The notes: generated by a model not told the origin, from the letters alone. DNA of 64,000 nucleotides from Alentia gelatinosa (GCA_950022655.1 OX465580.1:2775122-2839121); one strand, 5' to 3'; positions 37,901 to 50,404 are shown, numbered from the stretch's first letter. Program-made: numbers and translations.

Positions 37901-40900
37901 GAATTACTGAATACAGGAGATCATGTTTATAGCCCATAGAAATAATTGGATGAAATGTTATGATGACTGTACAATGTACTTCCACCACAATGTTTTCACA
38001 GAAAGAGAATTCCATGTATGACAAACTCACTATGAATATGGACTTCTGCTTCTAGTGTAATATTTTTTTATCATATGAGCAACTGCAAGGTACTTCATAA
38101 TTTCTGGGACAGCTCGCCATTGGATGGGCCATACAGAGTGTTTTGAATGTGAAATAGCACAATTTGATTGGACTAGACAGAAAAGGGGTAACGGTAAACT
38201 TAAAATGTTGGGCGTTTAGCTTGGTTAGCATGTTCCGTGATGTTTCCTAAACTCCCTGTAACATGCAAAAGTGTGTAACAATTAGATATCAAGGTCTCTA
38301 ATGTGAGGCATTCACATCATACAGTTTAAAAAGCTGAAATATGCAAAATCAATCAATAACAATAAGCTTACTCCTGCATTATCACCATGTCTCGCCAAAT
38401 GATAAATGCATATTTAGGCTATTTAAACTGTATTACAAGGAGCTGTTTCAAAACCATAGACTTAACACATGTTTTGAAACAGCTCCCTGCCCAAAACTCA
38501 AATTCTAGTTATTACACATTCTTATTCATTATGGGGTGATTGGAAAACATCTTCGAAGTCACAAAGAGGTGGCGGGCCAGGTTGCCAATGTCGTCTTGCC
38601 ATGGTTGCTGACTTCCAGTCTGTGTGACAACTGCTGTAGACATAGGAGAGTGAAATTGTTGATATAGTTTCAATTTGTACATCTCAGAATGCTGGGATCA
38701 CTGCGAATGCACGGAAATATGTTAATTACCTCATCACACTCCTAATCATAGTCTTCACTCATCCGTGAGTGTGCATATAACAGAAGATATGATTGCAGAG
38801 TGGCCAGCGGCAACACACTCTCCATATCGTAGTCTCTGTGAATAGTGGTAAGTTTGAGCACACCTAACCTCAGCAGGGAGGGCATATTTGATTTGCTGGT
38901 TAATGAACTTCAGTTTGAAAAAGTGCACCTTTTGTCGAACCTGTGTAGAGTGACAGTGTGATTGATTGCTATTTACGGTATAATTTGAATAGTTACTGTT
39001 AGGTATTGTATATAATAATAGGAGAACAATGTGATTGTATCTGTATGGAATGATTACCTCTTTTAAACCAGTGTATATACACACCTCCATCTTTGAAGGT
39101 GATGTGTATTTACACCAATCTAGAAGTCGGTAATCACTCCATATAGATACAAATACATAGTTCTCTTATAGTATTGCTCAGCCATTATCACTGGATAATA
39201 GAATCAAATGTTAATTCTTAGATTTTGTCTGATAAAGGGTGGCCCATTTTATCCATAAAGTACTAAGTCCTTTAAAAACCCTTGGAGACCTCCAAGTGTA
39301 TAATGAGTGTAGTTCTTTTATTAACAAACCAAAGACACCATATAATTCCTGCTGAATTTGGCACATGTTTATGAAAATGGCAGTTTGTGTAGGGCTAGAA
39401 ACACTAGATAGAACACCTGTTCATGAGTACTTACTTGCTACTTTGTTAATGCTGACTCTCAATCCAGGTGATTGAGAAGAGAAACCCACAACATTACCCA
39501 GACTACAGCTATAGCGACCAGTGTCATAGGTTGTTGCTGTTATTGTGTGTGACAGAGACTTTGGCCAATCCCTAATCAGCTCACCGTCCTTGTACCATCT
39601 GGCCAAATGTGCGGCAGGGTTGGCTTTAATACCATTTTGACTGCACTTGAATCTGATATTTTGTCCTGTATATATGTCTCTAGGATCTACTGAAAGTGAA
39701 GCTGGGTCCGTGGAAATATCTGGAGTTGAAAAACACAAGAATTGAACACAAAGCAGTTAATGAAATTTTCATTTGTTTTCCTGAATAACAGTTGTTTTCC
39801 TGAATATCAGAATTGAAAGTGTTGGAAGCAAGAAGTATACTGCACAGAAGTATATTAGATAAACTTAACTTTACCTTTTATTCATCTCAATATTTACACA
39901 TTTATTTACAAAAAATCAATTGACACTATAAATTAGATGGCTCAAATGGCTGGTTTCAATTGTATTTCTAAAGACATGCTTACATAAGATATGCAGTGTT
40001 TTGGACACTGATACAGGGTTTCCTATCGGGGGTGTCACTCTACAGCTGACAACCTTCCCGTTGTCCTCCCTCATCAGTTTCCGTGTTGTCTCTATTGTGT
40101 ACTTGTATGAATTATCAGAATTAGTTGATGGTGATGTAGGCAGAAGACCTTGTGTTCCCCACAGCATCTCAAACTGACCACGTCCCAGAGCTGGGTATGC
40201 TCGGTCTATCACACAGCTCACTGTCACCGTGCTGTTCTCTGTGTATATGGTATTCTTCAGCCCCGTGAATGTAATCCTTGGCTGAACTGTAGGAATATAA
40301 ACAGTGAAATGACATACTTAATTTAGAATTGAGATTCTAAAAGGAGTAGCAGAAAATACTTTGAGGTAATTTAGGCTAAGGTAGGTATGCAATTTACAGT
40401 AGATCCCCACCTAACGGACACCCTGAGTAAGCGGACACCCCACGTTAGCAGACACTTTTGCTCAAAATGAAAATTTTCCCCTCTATTAGATGTTTAACCC
40501 CGTGTAAGCGACCACTTTGCGTAAGCAGCCATCCCGTGTAAGCAGACAGGTTTTTCGGTACGAAAAGGACTAAAACCCTGTGTAAGCAGACACTTTTGAC
40601 GGACATCCTACCAAAAGAGAGTAATCAGTGTTTTTTATGAATGTGTGCGAGTATATTCATAGAAAATACATTTTATAATTCAAAGTTTAATAACTTCGGG
40701 TCCAAATACGAGATTAGTAAATAGATTTCAGATACAGTATCGCCTCTGTCCCCCGTAAATATTGGTATATAACACCTGCATATTGGATGGGAGGAAACTT
40801 GAAAACCCCGGATAAGCGGACACCCTCAGTTCCGGGTCAAAGTGTCCGCTTAGGCATGTATATTACTGTACATATACAATGGATTGACTTTTGAAATAAT

Positions 40901-42503
40901 CAAGAAATGGTACAATTAGAAACATGTTGTGGCACATTTAGTTACTGAAGTAAAGGAAGTTCAGCTACATACATACTCCTCTTTTTCAGGTTTTATCTAT
41001 GTATGTCACAATTACTATTTTAAAGCTGTAACTAATACATTTAAGTGTAATCATTGTCCTCACGGAATGTGAAAGACAAATTAATATTTATTCATTAGAT
41101 GGTGGCTGACAGGTACTCACTAGTATGGTGGTAAACATACTTACTATAAACATTCAGTTTTATTTGATAAAATCTCCTTCTTAGTGTTCTTTTATCCAAC
41201 ACCACACAGGTGAAGTAAGAGTCATCCTCCAGCTGCACACTGCCGATAGTCAGACTGAATAGGGTTCTGTCTACAGACATGTCAGCACGGGCATTCAGCC
41301 TAGTTATAACCCCTGTATCTATCTGTGAGAAAAGTTTAAAATTGCTTTTATTTAGAGTTGTTGTAGATACATTTCTACGATACCATTCTCTGTTAATGAA
41401 TTCCACATTCCCTGCTGGACATTCCAGTGTTACAGCTGTATTCTCCTCAGCCTCAACACCTGTAAAACACAACACAAGACTGTCACCATCTACAGTAGAA
41501 CCCCACACAAGTGAACTGAGTGTATGTCCATTCCTATTCAAAAAACGATTGATTGACTCAAGGCATAGGGTACGCTTTTCAAATCCAATATGTTATTCAT
41601 GATCTTTGCACAGATCTCTTTGACTACACCCAGTCCTTAGTGCACCAAAAAAGAATCATAACAGTGCAAACGTCATACAAATGGGATTTCTTTTGTTTCC
41701 TATCAACTAAAGCAGCTTCTGGCACAGAATGTAGATTTAGATTTAGAAAACTATTGATAACTTATATTATTGAGAAAACTCAACTCATGCATATGATTGA
41801 CATGCCAGTCCTACATGTATTGCACCTGTACTGTATTGTTATACAACTTGTTTGGTGTATTTCGGTTTTTTTCTTTGACTAGTATGTGGAAGAACGCCAG
41901 ACGGTGAAAGTACTTATGTCACAGTTTTCAAAGAATAAAAAAAAAAAAAAAAAAAAAGAATTGCCAGAGTATTTACAGAGTTAGTGAAATACTCCTAAAA
42001 CTCCTAACTCTCATTACTTGTAAAACCTATTTTTTTATTATAAAGGTTACCCTTGGCTTGAAATAAAGGAAATGATCATGACTAAAAGCTGAATAGAGGA
42101 AAGTTGATCACACTCACTTTTTGTGTCAGAATTCACAACCAATCATCGTCCTCTTGTAATATAAAATCAATAACTTGATCATGTGATTGTATTGTGAGAA
42201 ACTTCCCAGCTGGGAGGTACACTTACAATGATTGTGAACTGATGTATACACCCAGGTTAAATATAGCAAAAAGAGAAGAAATGCTGACCCGCCCCTGAGT
42301 AGAGATGTCTCAATTATCAACACAGAAAGAACCTGCGCTATCCTCGCTGCCCTGACAGATTTAACTCTAAAGACCACATTTTCTGTGTCTTGTTCTCAGA
42401 GCTGTCTTAAAGTTATTCAGAATACACACATACCTTGCACTGTAACTGTGAAGCCAGTCAATAAACACCAGATACATAGGAGAGAAGGCATTATCCAGTC
42501 CAT
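34636..42503 (-). CDS. IgSF gene 2 (spliced; signal peptide plus two V-C1-C2 triplets)
   Basis: Best-preserved gene of the array. Exons are: signal peptide 42434-42503; V 41145-41459; C1 39984-40286; C2 39435-39719; V 37305-37613; C1 36543-36845; C2 34636-34920. All frames are open and all junctions phase 1. Together they encode about 620 residues: a signal peptide and six Ig domains. Domain order V / CD80-like C2-set / I-like resembles invertebrate adhesion and immune-type Ig receptors in general; I cannot assign orthology. Candidate 3' exons lie further left in block B (29.6-30.9 kb) but are not proven to belong to it. Confidence 0.85.
35000..35870. other. Segment of about 870 bp present in A2, absent from A1
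   Basis: Lies between the last C2 exon and the C1 exon of gene 2, left of the CCWGG MITE. It contains the hairpin 35106-35254. A1 (about 13095) has continuous flanking sequence. No coding evidence. Confidence 0.5.
35106..35254. mobile_element. Hairpin MITE within a gene 2-specific insert
   Basis: Arms AGACTTGTCAGTGTTTATGC and GGCATAGACACTGACAAGTC, outer GAAACTAAAC / GGTTTC. It lies inside the ~870-bp segment (about 35000-35870) that gene 1 lacks. Confidence 0.6.
35925..36155. mobile_element. CCWGG-type MITE, gene 2 copy of the 13156 insertion
   Basis: 231 bp, CCTGG on both sides (35920-35924, 36156-36160), same ends and place as the gene 1 copy. Inherited with block A. Confidence 0.8.
36543..36845 (-). 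CDS. Gene 2 exon 6: C1-type Ig domain
   Basis: 303 nt, phase 1-1. Cys in TVSCVID, then W-A-Y-P-A-L-G-R-G instead of R-A-Y; Trp in MLWG, Cys in VVSCRV. It carries more amino-acid changes than other C1 exons (for example I-S-Q-T-T-N for T-S-P-S-T-N). Confidence 0.85.
37305..37613 (-). CDS. Gene 2 exon 5: V-type Ig domain (intermediate length)
   Basis: 309 nt, phase 1-1. First Cys in VTLDCASG, Trp in RQWYLGF, second Cys in EDDSYFTC. It has two codons more than its gene 1 partner (14499-14801), inserted in the loop after the Trp (RATTRSPHRLF against RASSPHRLF). Confidence 0.85.
38152..39026. other. Segment of about 875 bp present in A2, absent from A1
   Basis: Begins after GTGTTTTGAATGT and ends before AATGTGATTGTATCTGTATG; A1 reads straight through at about 15508-15528. 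No terminal repeats except the 48-bp hairpin at 38439. Either an insertion in A2 or a deletion in A1. Confidence 0.5.
38439..38486. mobile_element. Minimal hairpin with GAGCTGTTTCAAAAC ends
   Basis: 48 bp consisting almost only of the two inverted ends of the GAGCTGTTTCAAAA family around a CATAGACTTAAC loop. No CCWGG flanks. It is either the smallest deletion derivative of that family or an end-only remnant. Confidence 0.5.
39435..39719 (-). CDS. Gene 2 exon 4: C2-type Ig domain
   Basis: 285 nt, phase 1-1. First Cys in RFKCSQNG, Trp in RWYKDGELI, second Cys in DTGRYSC. Here the residue before D-T-G is Tyr (TYDTGRYSC) where gene 1 has the sequon N-D-T, so a glycosylation site is lost. Otherwise almost identical to 15906-16190. 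Confidence 0.86.
39984..40286 (-). CDS. Gene 2 exon 3: C1-type Ig domain
   Basis: 303 nt, phase 1-1, donor GTAAGC. Cys in TVSCVID, Trp in MLWG, Cys in VVSCRV, ending T-L-H-I-L. It shares this ending with gene 1 exon 3 and most of its body with gene 1 exon 5. Confidence 0.85.
40397..40868. mobile_element. Tigger/pogo-like MITE, copy in gene 2
   Basis: 472 bp, orthologous position in gene 2's first V-C1 intron, TA flanks and CAGTA ends. The insertion predates the gene 1 / gene 2 split. Confidence 0.75.
41145..41459 (-). CDS. Gene 2 exon 2: V-type Ig domain
   Basis: 315 nt, phase 1-1. First Cys in VTLECPAGN, Trp in REWYRR, second Cys in EDDSYFTC; sequons N-V-S and N-K-S. The frame is intact at the place where gene 1's second V exon is broken (four C's here, three there). 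Confidence 0.87.
42434..42503 (-). CDS. Gene 2 exon 1: signal peptide
   Basis: ATG followed by 22 more codons and one base, donor GTATGT. The peptide starts MDWIMPSLLCIWCLL and ends TVTVQ. It is a hydrophobic signal peptide joined in phase 1 to the V exon at 41459. Confidence 0.86.
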
Positions 42504-42745
42504 AATGCTTATGACTTGAGGCAATCCTTGTTTCACACTGAAGACATGTTAGAGTGTGCTACATGGAGTGCTGCGTATGAGCTATAGGTCAGTATGAATC
42601 TTTACCAGAGAGTCACCATGCTCTAATAATCAGCAAGCAAGAGCCAGAAAAACAGGCTTAGTATGAGTCTAAATGTTAGAGATAAAAATAGAGGGAAAGC
42701 AAATAAAGAAAAACATGAATAACATCAGAGATATCTAAGAAGCTA
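42504..42745 (-). promoter_or_regulatory. 5' flank / presumed promoter of gene 2
   Basis: Matches the gene 1 flank base for base over long stretches, then continues into a 2.2-kb unit that is tandemly duplicated to the right. It shows no obvious core-promoter motif. It is listed as regulatory because it abuts the signal-peptide exon and is shared between genes. Confidence 0.4.
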
Positions 42746-45700
42746 TCGTTGCATAACGATGAGTATGATAAGTATCATATTAGATAATTGTAGATGGGAG
42801 CTACTGATCATGACTATATGACTAGAATGATGAAACCATTCATTTCATGTATATATGCATGTATACACCTAGTTTCCATTGGTTTATGAAATGGCACCAA
42901 TTATTTTAGTCACCCTGAAAATCTATTGGTGTTGGCCATTGACTCCCTGTCAGTTACAGATAATTGATGAAGGTGCAGTGATTGTCTCTAATTCAATCTA
43001 CATGTCCATCCTGAATTAAATTTGATACTATACCTTGAGTATCACCAACCAAATTATAGCGCTTTGATTCTGTCTGATTGGAAATCAGTTCGTGGTGGCC
43101 TTAATATGTCATCCATGCCCAATCAATCATTTCTTTGCATCTCTGGTTCCCATTCACCAAACTGGAAGCAGTATGGCAATAGTTAGATTATGGTTACAGA
43201 CTGCAGATCAGTGGCAGATTATCGGCAAAGGGAAACATGATTTTGAGGCAGTATTGAGATAGACAGAAGTTGAATTAAACCAACAAAACTTTGCAGTAAT
43301 GCTTTTCATGCCCTTATGTACAAGTCTTGTATATTCCAGGTCTGTGTCAGTTATGCCGGATCTGCTTTTATTTTCACTATGATACATGGCAATGCTCTAC
43401 AACGATCAACTTGTTTGTTGTAGAATGTCTATGATGAAGTGCTCACATTTGGAAAGCAGGGGGAGTGTATCATAGTGCACTGTAGGGTGTGTCATAAACT
43501 CTGATCCACTTCTGCTTATTGTAGTGCATCAGGAACACTGTTGCAGCCCTCCCTCTTTATGGTCACTGGTCACTGCTTCCACTTGTAAAATACGAACAAG
43601 TAATGTGCAGTCATACATAGCTAAAGGCTTCTTTCACTCCTGTGTTTTATGTAATGTACCATTGTTGGGCCTTAAAAGATGTTACTAAGACCTGGGAACT
43701 GCTCTAAGGTGAATTGTACAAAGATCGTATATTGTCATTGTAATACTGTGAATCTCGTTGTAATGTGTAACTATGTAGTAGATCAGCTTGCTGTGAACTA
43801 GTCCCAGCTGCACAGTAACATCACACATCTGACACCTGAGGTACTGAGCACAAACAATAAAATCTTATTAATCCATTTCAATTAGCAGAAATTCATTCCA
43901 TAGTGACAAACAAGCCCAGTATCTAGTTCAATAACTCTGTTTAGCACATCCTTTTCCAATAATACACCTTCAAAATATGAATTTCATTCCGAGTTCTTAT
44001 CTTAACACTTATCCATAACCTTTATTCAACTAATGCACATCCATTGCCTGATTGCTTCATCTTCCCAACGTTCTAATCTGTCCTAAGTTATTAGTCTACA
44101 AATCCAATAATCGTTCACAACTTCGTCTCACTTTACTGATGTAAGTCCATTTTCCAGTCACAGTATTAGGAGTTCACGTGTGCTTCCTCCGTGTTCTCTC
44201 CCAGTGAGACACAGCTCTCTGAATGTCAGTTATCAAATCAATCACAGAGCACAGCTGAATTCAAGCGATCTCATATAAGGCAATGCAACCTCACTCCAGA
44301 TAGACTTAGGCCACTGGTGCCTTAGTTGCCTGCTCCCTGTGTAGCAGTGGTCAGCACTCACCTACACCTCTTCTAGATCTTATCGTCATACTCACTGCTG
44401 CTCAGCACAGACAGCAAAGAGGTATACTCCTCTGTTTCAACATCAGAATATTACACGATCAGTCATCCATAAAGAACACCTATGATAGGAATAACTTTTC
44501 ACCACTACAGACTCCTAATGTAGTTGCTTACTTCGTTCGTACTTCATTAAGTTACTGAACCGCATACATATTAGCTAATACATATTAACAACAAAATACC
44601 TATGTAATTTTCGTACAAGCACATAGTGCAGTGAAACTTAGGAGTTTGATTCAAGAAAGTTGATTATTTTTCCTACACAGCCTGGCCAAACAGTTGTAAT
44701 GAAAAACATAGATTGGGGAAGGGGGAAAATGGGAGGCATGTTAGAGTGTGCTACATGGAGTGCTGCGTATGTAGTATAGGTCAGCATGAATCTTTACCAG
44801 AGAGTCACCATGCTCTAATAATCAGCAAGCAAGAGCCAGAAAAACAGGCTTAGTATGAGTCTAAATGTTAGAGATAAAAATAGAGGGAAAGCAAATAAAG
44901 AAAAACATGAATAACATCAGAGATATCTAAGAAGCTATCGTTGCATAACGATGAGTATGATAAGTATCATATTAGATGTTTGTAGATGGGAGCTACTGAT
45001 CATGACTATATGACTAGAATGATGAAACCATTCATTTCATGTATATATGCATGTATACACCTAGTTTCCATTGGTTTATGAAATGGCACCAATTATTTTA
45101 GTCACCCTGAAAATCTATTGGTGTTGGCCATTGACTCCCTGTCAGTTACAGATAATTGATGAAGGTGCAGTGATTGTCTCTAATTCAATCTACATGTCCA
45201 TCCTGAATTAAATTTGATACTGTACCTTGAGTATCACCAACCAAATTATAGCGCTTTGATTCTGTCTGATTGGAAATCAGTTTGTGGTGGCCTTAATATG
45301 TCATCCATGCCCAATCAATCATTTCTCTGCATCTCTGGTTCCCATTCACCAAACTGGCAGCAGTATGGCAATAGTTAGATTTTGGTTCCAGACTGCAGAT
45401 CAGTGGCAGATTATCGGCAAAGGGAAACATGCTTTTGAGGCAGTATTGAGATAGACAGAAGTTAAATTAAACCAACAAAACTTAGCAATAATGCTTTTCA
45501 TGCCCTTATGTACAAGTCTTGAATATTCCAGGTCTGTGTCAGTTATGCCGGATCTGCTTTTATTTTCACTATGATATATGGCAATGCTCTACAACGATCA
45601 ACTTGTTTGTTGTAGAATGTCTATGATGAAGTGCTCACATTTGGAAAGCAGGGGGAGTGTATCATAACGCGACATAGTGCACTGTAGGGTGTGTCATAAA

Positions 45701-47751
45701 CTCTGATCCAGTACTTCTTATTGTAGTGCATCAGGAACACTGTTGCAGCCCTCCCTCTTTATGGTCACTGGTCACTGCTTCCACTTGTAAAATACGAACA
45801 AGTAATGTGCAGTCATACATAGCTAAAGGCTTCTTTCACTCCTGTGTTTTATGTAATGTACCATTGTGGGGCCTTAAAAGATGTTACTAAGTCCTGGGAA
45901 CTGCTCTTAGGTGTATCGTACAAAGATTGTATATTGTCAACATTATACTGTGAATCTCATTGTAACTATATAGGAGATCAGCTTGCTGCGAACTAGTCCC
46001 AGCTGCACAGTAACCTCGCACATCTGACACCTGAGGTACTGAGGACAAATGATGAAATCTTGTGGATCCATTTCAATTAGCAGAAATTCATTCCATAGTG
46101 ACAAACAAGCCCAGTATCTAGTTCAATAACTCTGTTTAGCACATCCTTTTCCAATAATACACCTTCAAAATATGAATTTCATTCCGAGTTCATAACTTAA
46201 CACTTATCCATAACCTTTATTCAACTAATGCACATCCATTGCCTGATTGCTTCATCTTCCCAACGTTCTAATCTGTCCTAAGTTATTAGTCTACAAATCC
46301 AATAATCGTTCACAACTTCGTCTCACTTTACTGATGTAAGTCCATTTTACAGTCACAGTGTTAGGAGTTCAGGGCCCTGTTTTTCAGTAACGACATAGTC
46401 GGGCATCGATACCCTACGATCGTCCAGCGATTCCACGACATTCTGGAAGACACAAAATGGCCGCTGTTCTATAGACACGATCGTAGTGCGCCACTCACGA
46501 TCGCCGCGAAAAATGTCGGCCGCTACGACAAATATAGAACTGTCTTAGGTTCTATAACACATCACTGTGCGTATATTGAGGATTTCTCCACTTCCCGACG
46601 GAATTAAGCAATGAAATTTTAACACGAGTAAGGGCTACATATAGACTATAATCGTCTAAAATATGAAGATGATCAGACGTAGCGTTTCGAAGTTATCGGC
46701 GTTTGAATTTCGTCATAGCAATTGTCTGCTCTGGTGGCCAGTCACCCTCCCACCTCCCGTATGCAGTCAATACTGCATAAATTAGCGGAGGCGTCAGGAA
46801 AATACACTGGCCACCAGAGCAGACAATTGCTATTATGAAATTAAAACGTCGATATCTTCGGAACGCTGTGATCGATTTTCTTCATATTTGGTACGATTAT
46901 TTGTCATATGTATACCTTACTCGTGTTAAAATTTCATTGCTTAATTCGTACGGGAAGTGAAGTAGCGCATTCGGTACGACATGTCGATAGGTGTCATGAA
47001 CGGACGACACTTTGGGCGACATTTTCAATCACGTGACCCCACGATTGTCGTGACTGAAAAACACGTCTGGACGCCCTGTCACTCTTACAGTCACGACATG
47101 TCGCCTATTCACTATAGTGTCGTGTCTATCGAACACTGACGGCAAAAACACGTCGCCCATAACGATTGTCGTGACTGAAAAACAGGGCCCAGGTGTGCTT
47201 AATCCGTGTTCTCTCCCAGTGAGACACAGCTCTCTGAATGTCAGTTATCAAATCAATCACAGAGCACAGCTGAATTCAAGCGATCTCATATAAAGCAAGG
47301 CAACCTCACTCCAGATAGACTTAGGACTCTGGTGACTTAGTGGCCTGCTCCCTGTGTAGCAGTGGTCAGCACTCACCTACACCTCTTCTAGATCTTATCG
47401 TCATACTCACTGCTGCTCAGCACAGACAGCAAAGAGGTATACTCCTCTGTTTCAACATCAGAATATTACACGATCAGTCATCCATAAAGAACACCTATGA
47501 TAGGAATAACTTTTCACCACTACAGACTCCTAATGTAGTTGCTTACTTCGTTCGTACTTCATTAAGTTACTGAACCGCATACATATTAGCTAATACATAT
47601 TAACAACAAAATACCTATGTAATTTTCGTACAAGCACATAGTGCAGTGAAACTTAGGAGTTTGATTCAAGAAAGTTGATTATTTTTCCTACACAGCCTGG
47701 CCAAACAGTTGTAATGAAAAACATAGATTGGGGAAGGGGGAAAATGGGAGG
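42545..47751. repeat. Tandem duplication of gene 2's 5' flank
   Basis: Unit one 42545-44738, unit two 44739-47751 (with an 815-bp MITE). The junction reads GGGAGG then CATGTTAGAGTGTGCTACAT; the unit's right end reappears at 47745. The copies differ by scattered substitutions and small indels. The signal exon itself is not duplicated. Confidence 0.85.
46374..47188. mobile_element. CCWGG-type MITE, insertion with empty paralogous site
   Basis: 815 bp, perfect GCCCTGTTTTTCAGT inverted ends. Flanks are TCAGG and CCAGG. The older tandem copy of this region has no insertion (near 44171-44185), so this jump followed the local 2.2-kb duplication. The interior has the GGCCACCAGAGCAGACAATT module in inverted pairs. 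Confidence 0.82.
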
Positions 47752-47916
47752 ACAGCACAAGGGATGAATATCAGGCATGTGATTAACAGACTTACTGGAG
47801 TGTGGTGATCGTGATTTAATGCACCCTCTCCTGGATTCATCAGCCTGTGACTTTGCGATACAAAGGCAGGTATCGTAGTTACCTGTACTCATGACATTTA
47901 TATACTCCTCATGCAC
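47690..47916 (-). CDS. Conserved open frame with EEYINV motif, second copy
   Basis: Same frame as 26340-26564 with a few substitutions (T to M, T to A, D to H, L to P). A 21-bp insertion precedes the His-Glu-Glu start, and the frame upstream is closed by TGA. Weak candidate. Confidence 0.2.
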
Positions 47917-48473
47917 ATCGCTACTTCAATGCTGCTGACCAGGAAGCAGGTGTCTAATTGTAAGGATGGCGACAGATCAGGTTCATCTTACACTTTATTA
48001 TGATAAGTGGTATACTAATGTAATAAAATGTGGTAACCTCATTACTGGTGTAATTCCAGTAAAAATATATGCATAATTCAGAGGTGGGAAGTTTTTTTAT
48101 TATTCTTTTATTGAGAATGATTTGCATGTACATTTGATACAAAATGGTCTATGACAAATTCTTTAAAAATGAGTATTCCATCGTGTCTGTATTTACATAA
48201 AATCTTATAGCACACTTCAGTCTGTGAAATACAAATGGTATTTCTTCTTATTTATTTTATGATTGTAAAAAGCTCACTCTATAGTAAAAAGCTGCACACC
48301 GTGATCTGTGGCTGCCCTCAATGTTGGGATTTTCCCAAACTGAACATCAACATTACAATTGTGTGCAAAACTTATACCATTCACTCACTGTAATTAGATA
48401 TTCATGGATATATATCACACTCTCAGACAGGTTACATTTGCAGAAGATACAGATGATAATTAGAGTATCCAGG

Positions 48474-49132
48474 GCCCTGTTTTTTAGTCACGACCATTGT
48501 GAGGCCAGGAAGGCCAAAGACCAACCAGCGATTTCACGACAGTTTTGACGACAAAAGATGGCCGGTGTGCTATATGGCAGTAAGGGATACATATAACCTA
48601 TAATCGTACTAAATATGAAGAAGAACTGCTGTACTGTTTCGAAGTTATCAGCGTTTGATTTTTTCAATCCCTCCATGCATTTGCGTTGGTCGCTGTTCAT
48701 TTTCACTCCCTCCGTAGTGCGGCAGGGTTTCGGCTGTTCTTTTTGTCTCCCCCCGGAGGCTGGCAGGAATTGCTCGACACAGGCCACCAGAGCAGAGATT
48801 GCTATGACAAAATTCAAGCGCCGATATCTTCAGAACGGTGGAGAAGGTTATATGTATACCTTACTTGTGTTAAAATTTCATTGCTTAATTCTTACGGGAA
48901 GTGAAGTTGCACATTCTGTACGACATGTCCATAGATGTCTTAGGTCTAAGACAGTTTGGGAGACAAATTTACCCACGTGACCTTACATGTCTCATGACTA
49001 TAGCACACCTCAGACCACCCTAAGTCTCTTAGAGCACTGATAGTCACCCGACCCCATAAACTATCGCGACTATAGTACACTGACAGCAAAAACATGTCGC
49101 CTGTAACGATGGTCGTCACTAAAAAACAGGGC
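48474..49132. mobile_element. CCWGG-type MITE with exact CCAGG duplication
   Basis: 659 bp; ends GCCCTGTTTTTTAGTC and GACTAAAAAACAGGGC (one base imperfect), CCAGG on both sides (48469-48473, 49133-49137). It is absent from the matching place in block B1 (about 27118-27135). The interior shares the CACCAGAGCAGA...GCTATGACAAAATTC module. Confidence 0.82.
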
Positions 49133-50404
49133 CCAGGATTCTCATTGTATGTCTAATATTTTGTTTACAGGTCTGGCCTCTTTGGAATGTATAAAAGAAT
49201 ATCTTATAGGGAAATGTAGTAGTACAATAAATGATATTTGCACCCACTATCACCGAAAAGAGGTGTGCGCTTCCATTGCCAGCCAGCTATGCGTATACAA
49301 TATTTCCCTCAATCTCTATTTCAGTTTTGTTGGCTCAGTGGAATCAGCACTTAAAACAAAAGATTTTAAACAAGCATTTAAAAATCACATATTGGATGAT
49401 TGAACTAGAACAGTTCTATGAATTTGAAAGAATCATATGGTTGTTAACAAAGATTTTCTATTCTATATAATATTTCATCGGATGAGACGAAAGAAAAGAG
49501 CAGAGAGATATAGCTACACTGGAGATGATGGAATACAGTCATGCGATTGTGCAGCCTGAAAGTAGGAGTCATATGATTCCCACAATAGGTTACAGTAACA
49601 TGATTATGATATTTACTTAAAAGAGTCACATGATTCGTGTAAGGAAGAATATGTGGATTATTTAGTCCTTTGATATGAATATATGGTTGTCTTGTAGAAA
49701 TGTCCATGTTGATTTTGGGAGGAAGTTAACTCATATATCTATTGAATCAGTAAGATACTACTGATCCTAGTTATGCTTACATATTCAGGATTTGCTAACA
49801 TTACATTAAGTTCTGATTAAAGATTAAGATAGTGTATCTGCCAAACTTTTACACTCTTGCTGCATGGGGTCAGAAGTGCATTGCCACCTCACATACTTTC
49901 TCTTCTTACCAGACATATATCAAGAACTGAGCATAAAATAGATAATGATTGGATACTTCATAATGTTTTAAGGTGGTGTGATTTACATTGAACATTTATG
50001 CAGGATGGTTAAACTACATTAAACCATCATAAGTTTACTCAACAATGATTCTTATAAACATGAGAATAAATTCATAATATATTTCTTTCCATTTGCATTG
50101 GGAATTCAATAGATGAAAACATACAATATTAACAACTGTTATGAAAGTCCGGTTCATACACTCATAATCCATAGCTAATTGTATTTCTCCAGTCCATATT
50201 ATTTTCACATAATTTGAATGTCCAGAAAGTAACACTCAAAGATGTAGATGAAATTCACACAGATGTACAGAGTCCAGTTTTTATATAAGATAATGATGTA
50301 ATACACTGTATTTAGATCATAGAAAGATTGTCAGACTGATTATCAGCGGGAATGCTGGGTCTCTGCTTTAATGTTCAGTGTTAAGTCCTCACAGATATAC
50401 GAGG

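Larger units (their letters stand above)
31480..42740. repeat. Array block A2 (contains gene 2)
   Basis: Second copy. It differs from A1 by lacking the internal V-C1 duplication and by carrying extra segments at about 35000-35870 and 38152-39026; it lacks about 160 bp present at 15020-15175 of A1. Confidence 0.85.

Noticed and set aside
49149..49403. Plus-strand frame ending S-A-L-K-T-K-D-F-K-Q-A-F-K-N-H, possible last exon
   Set aside because: The partner in B1 (27271-27500) carries indels that break the frame, so coding is unlikely.
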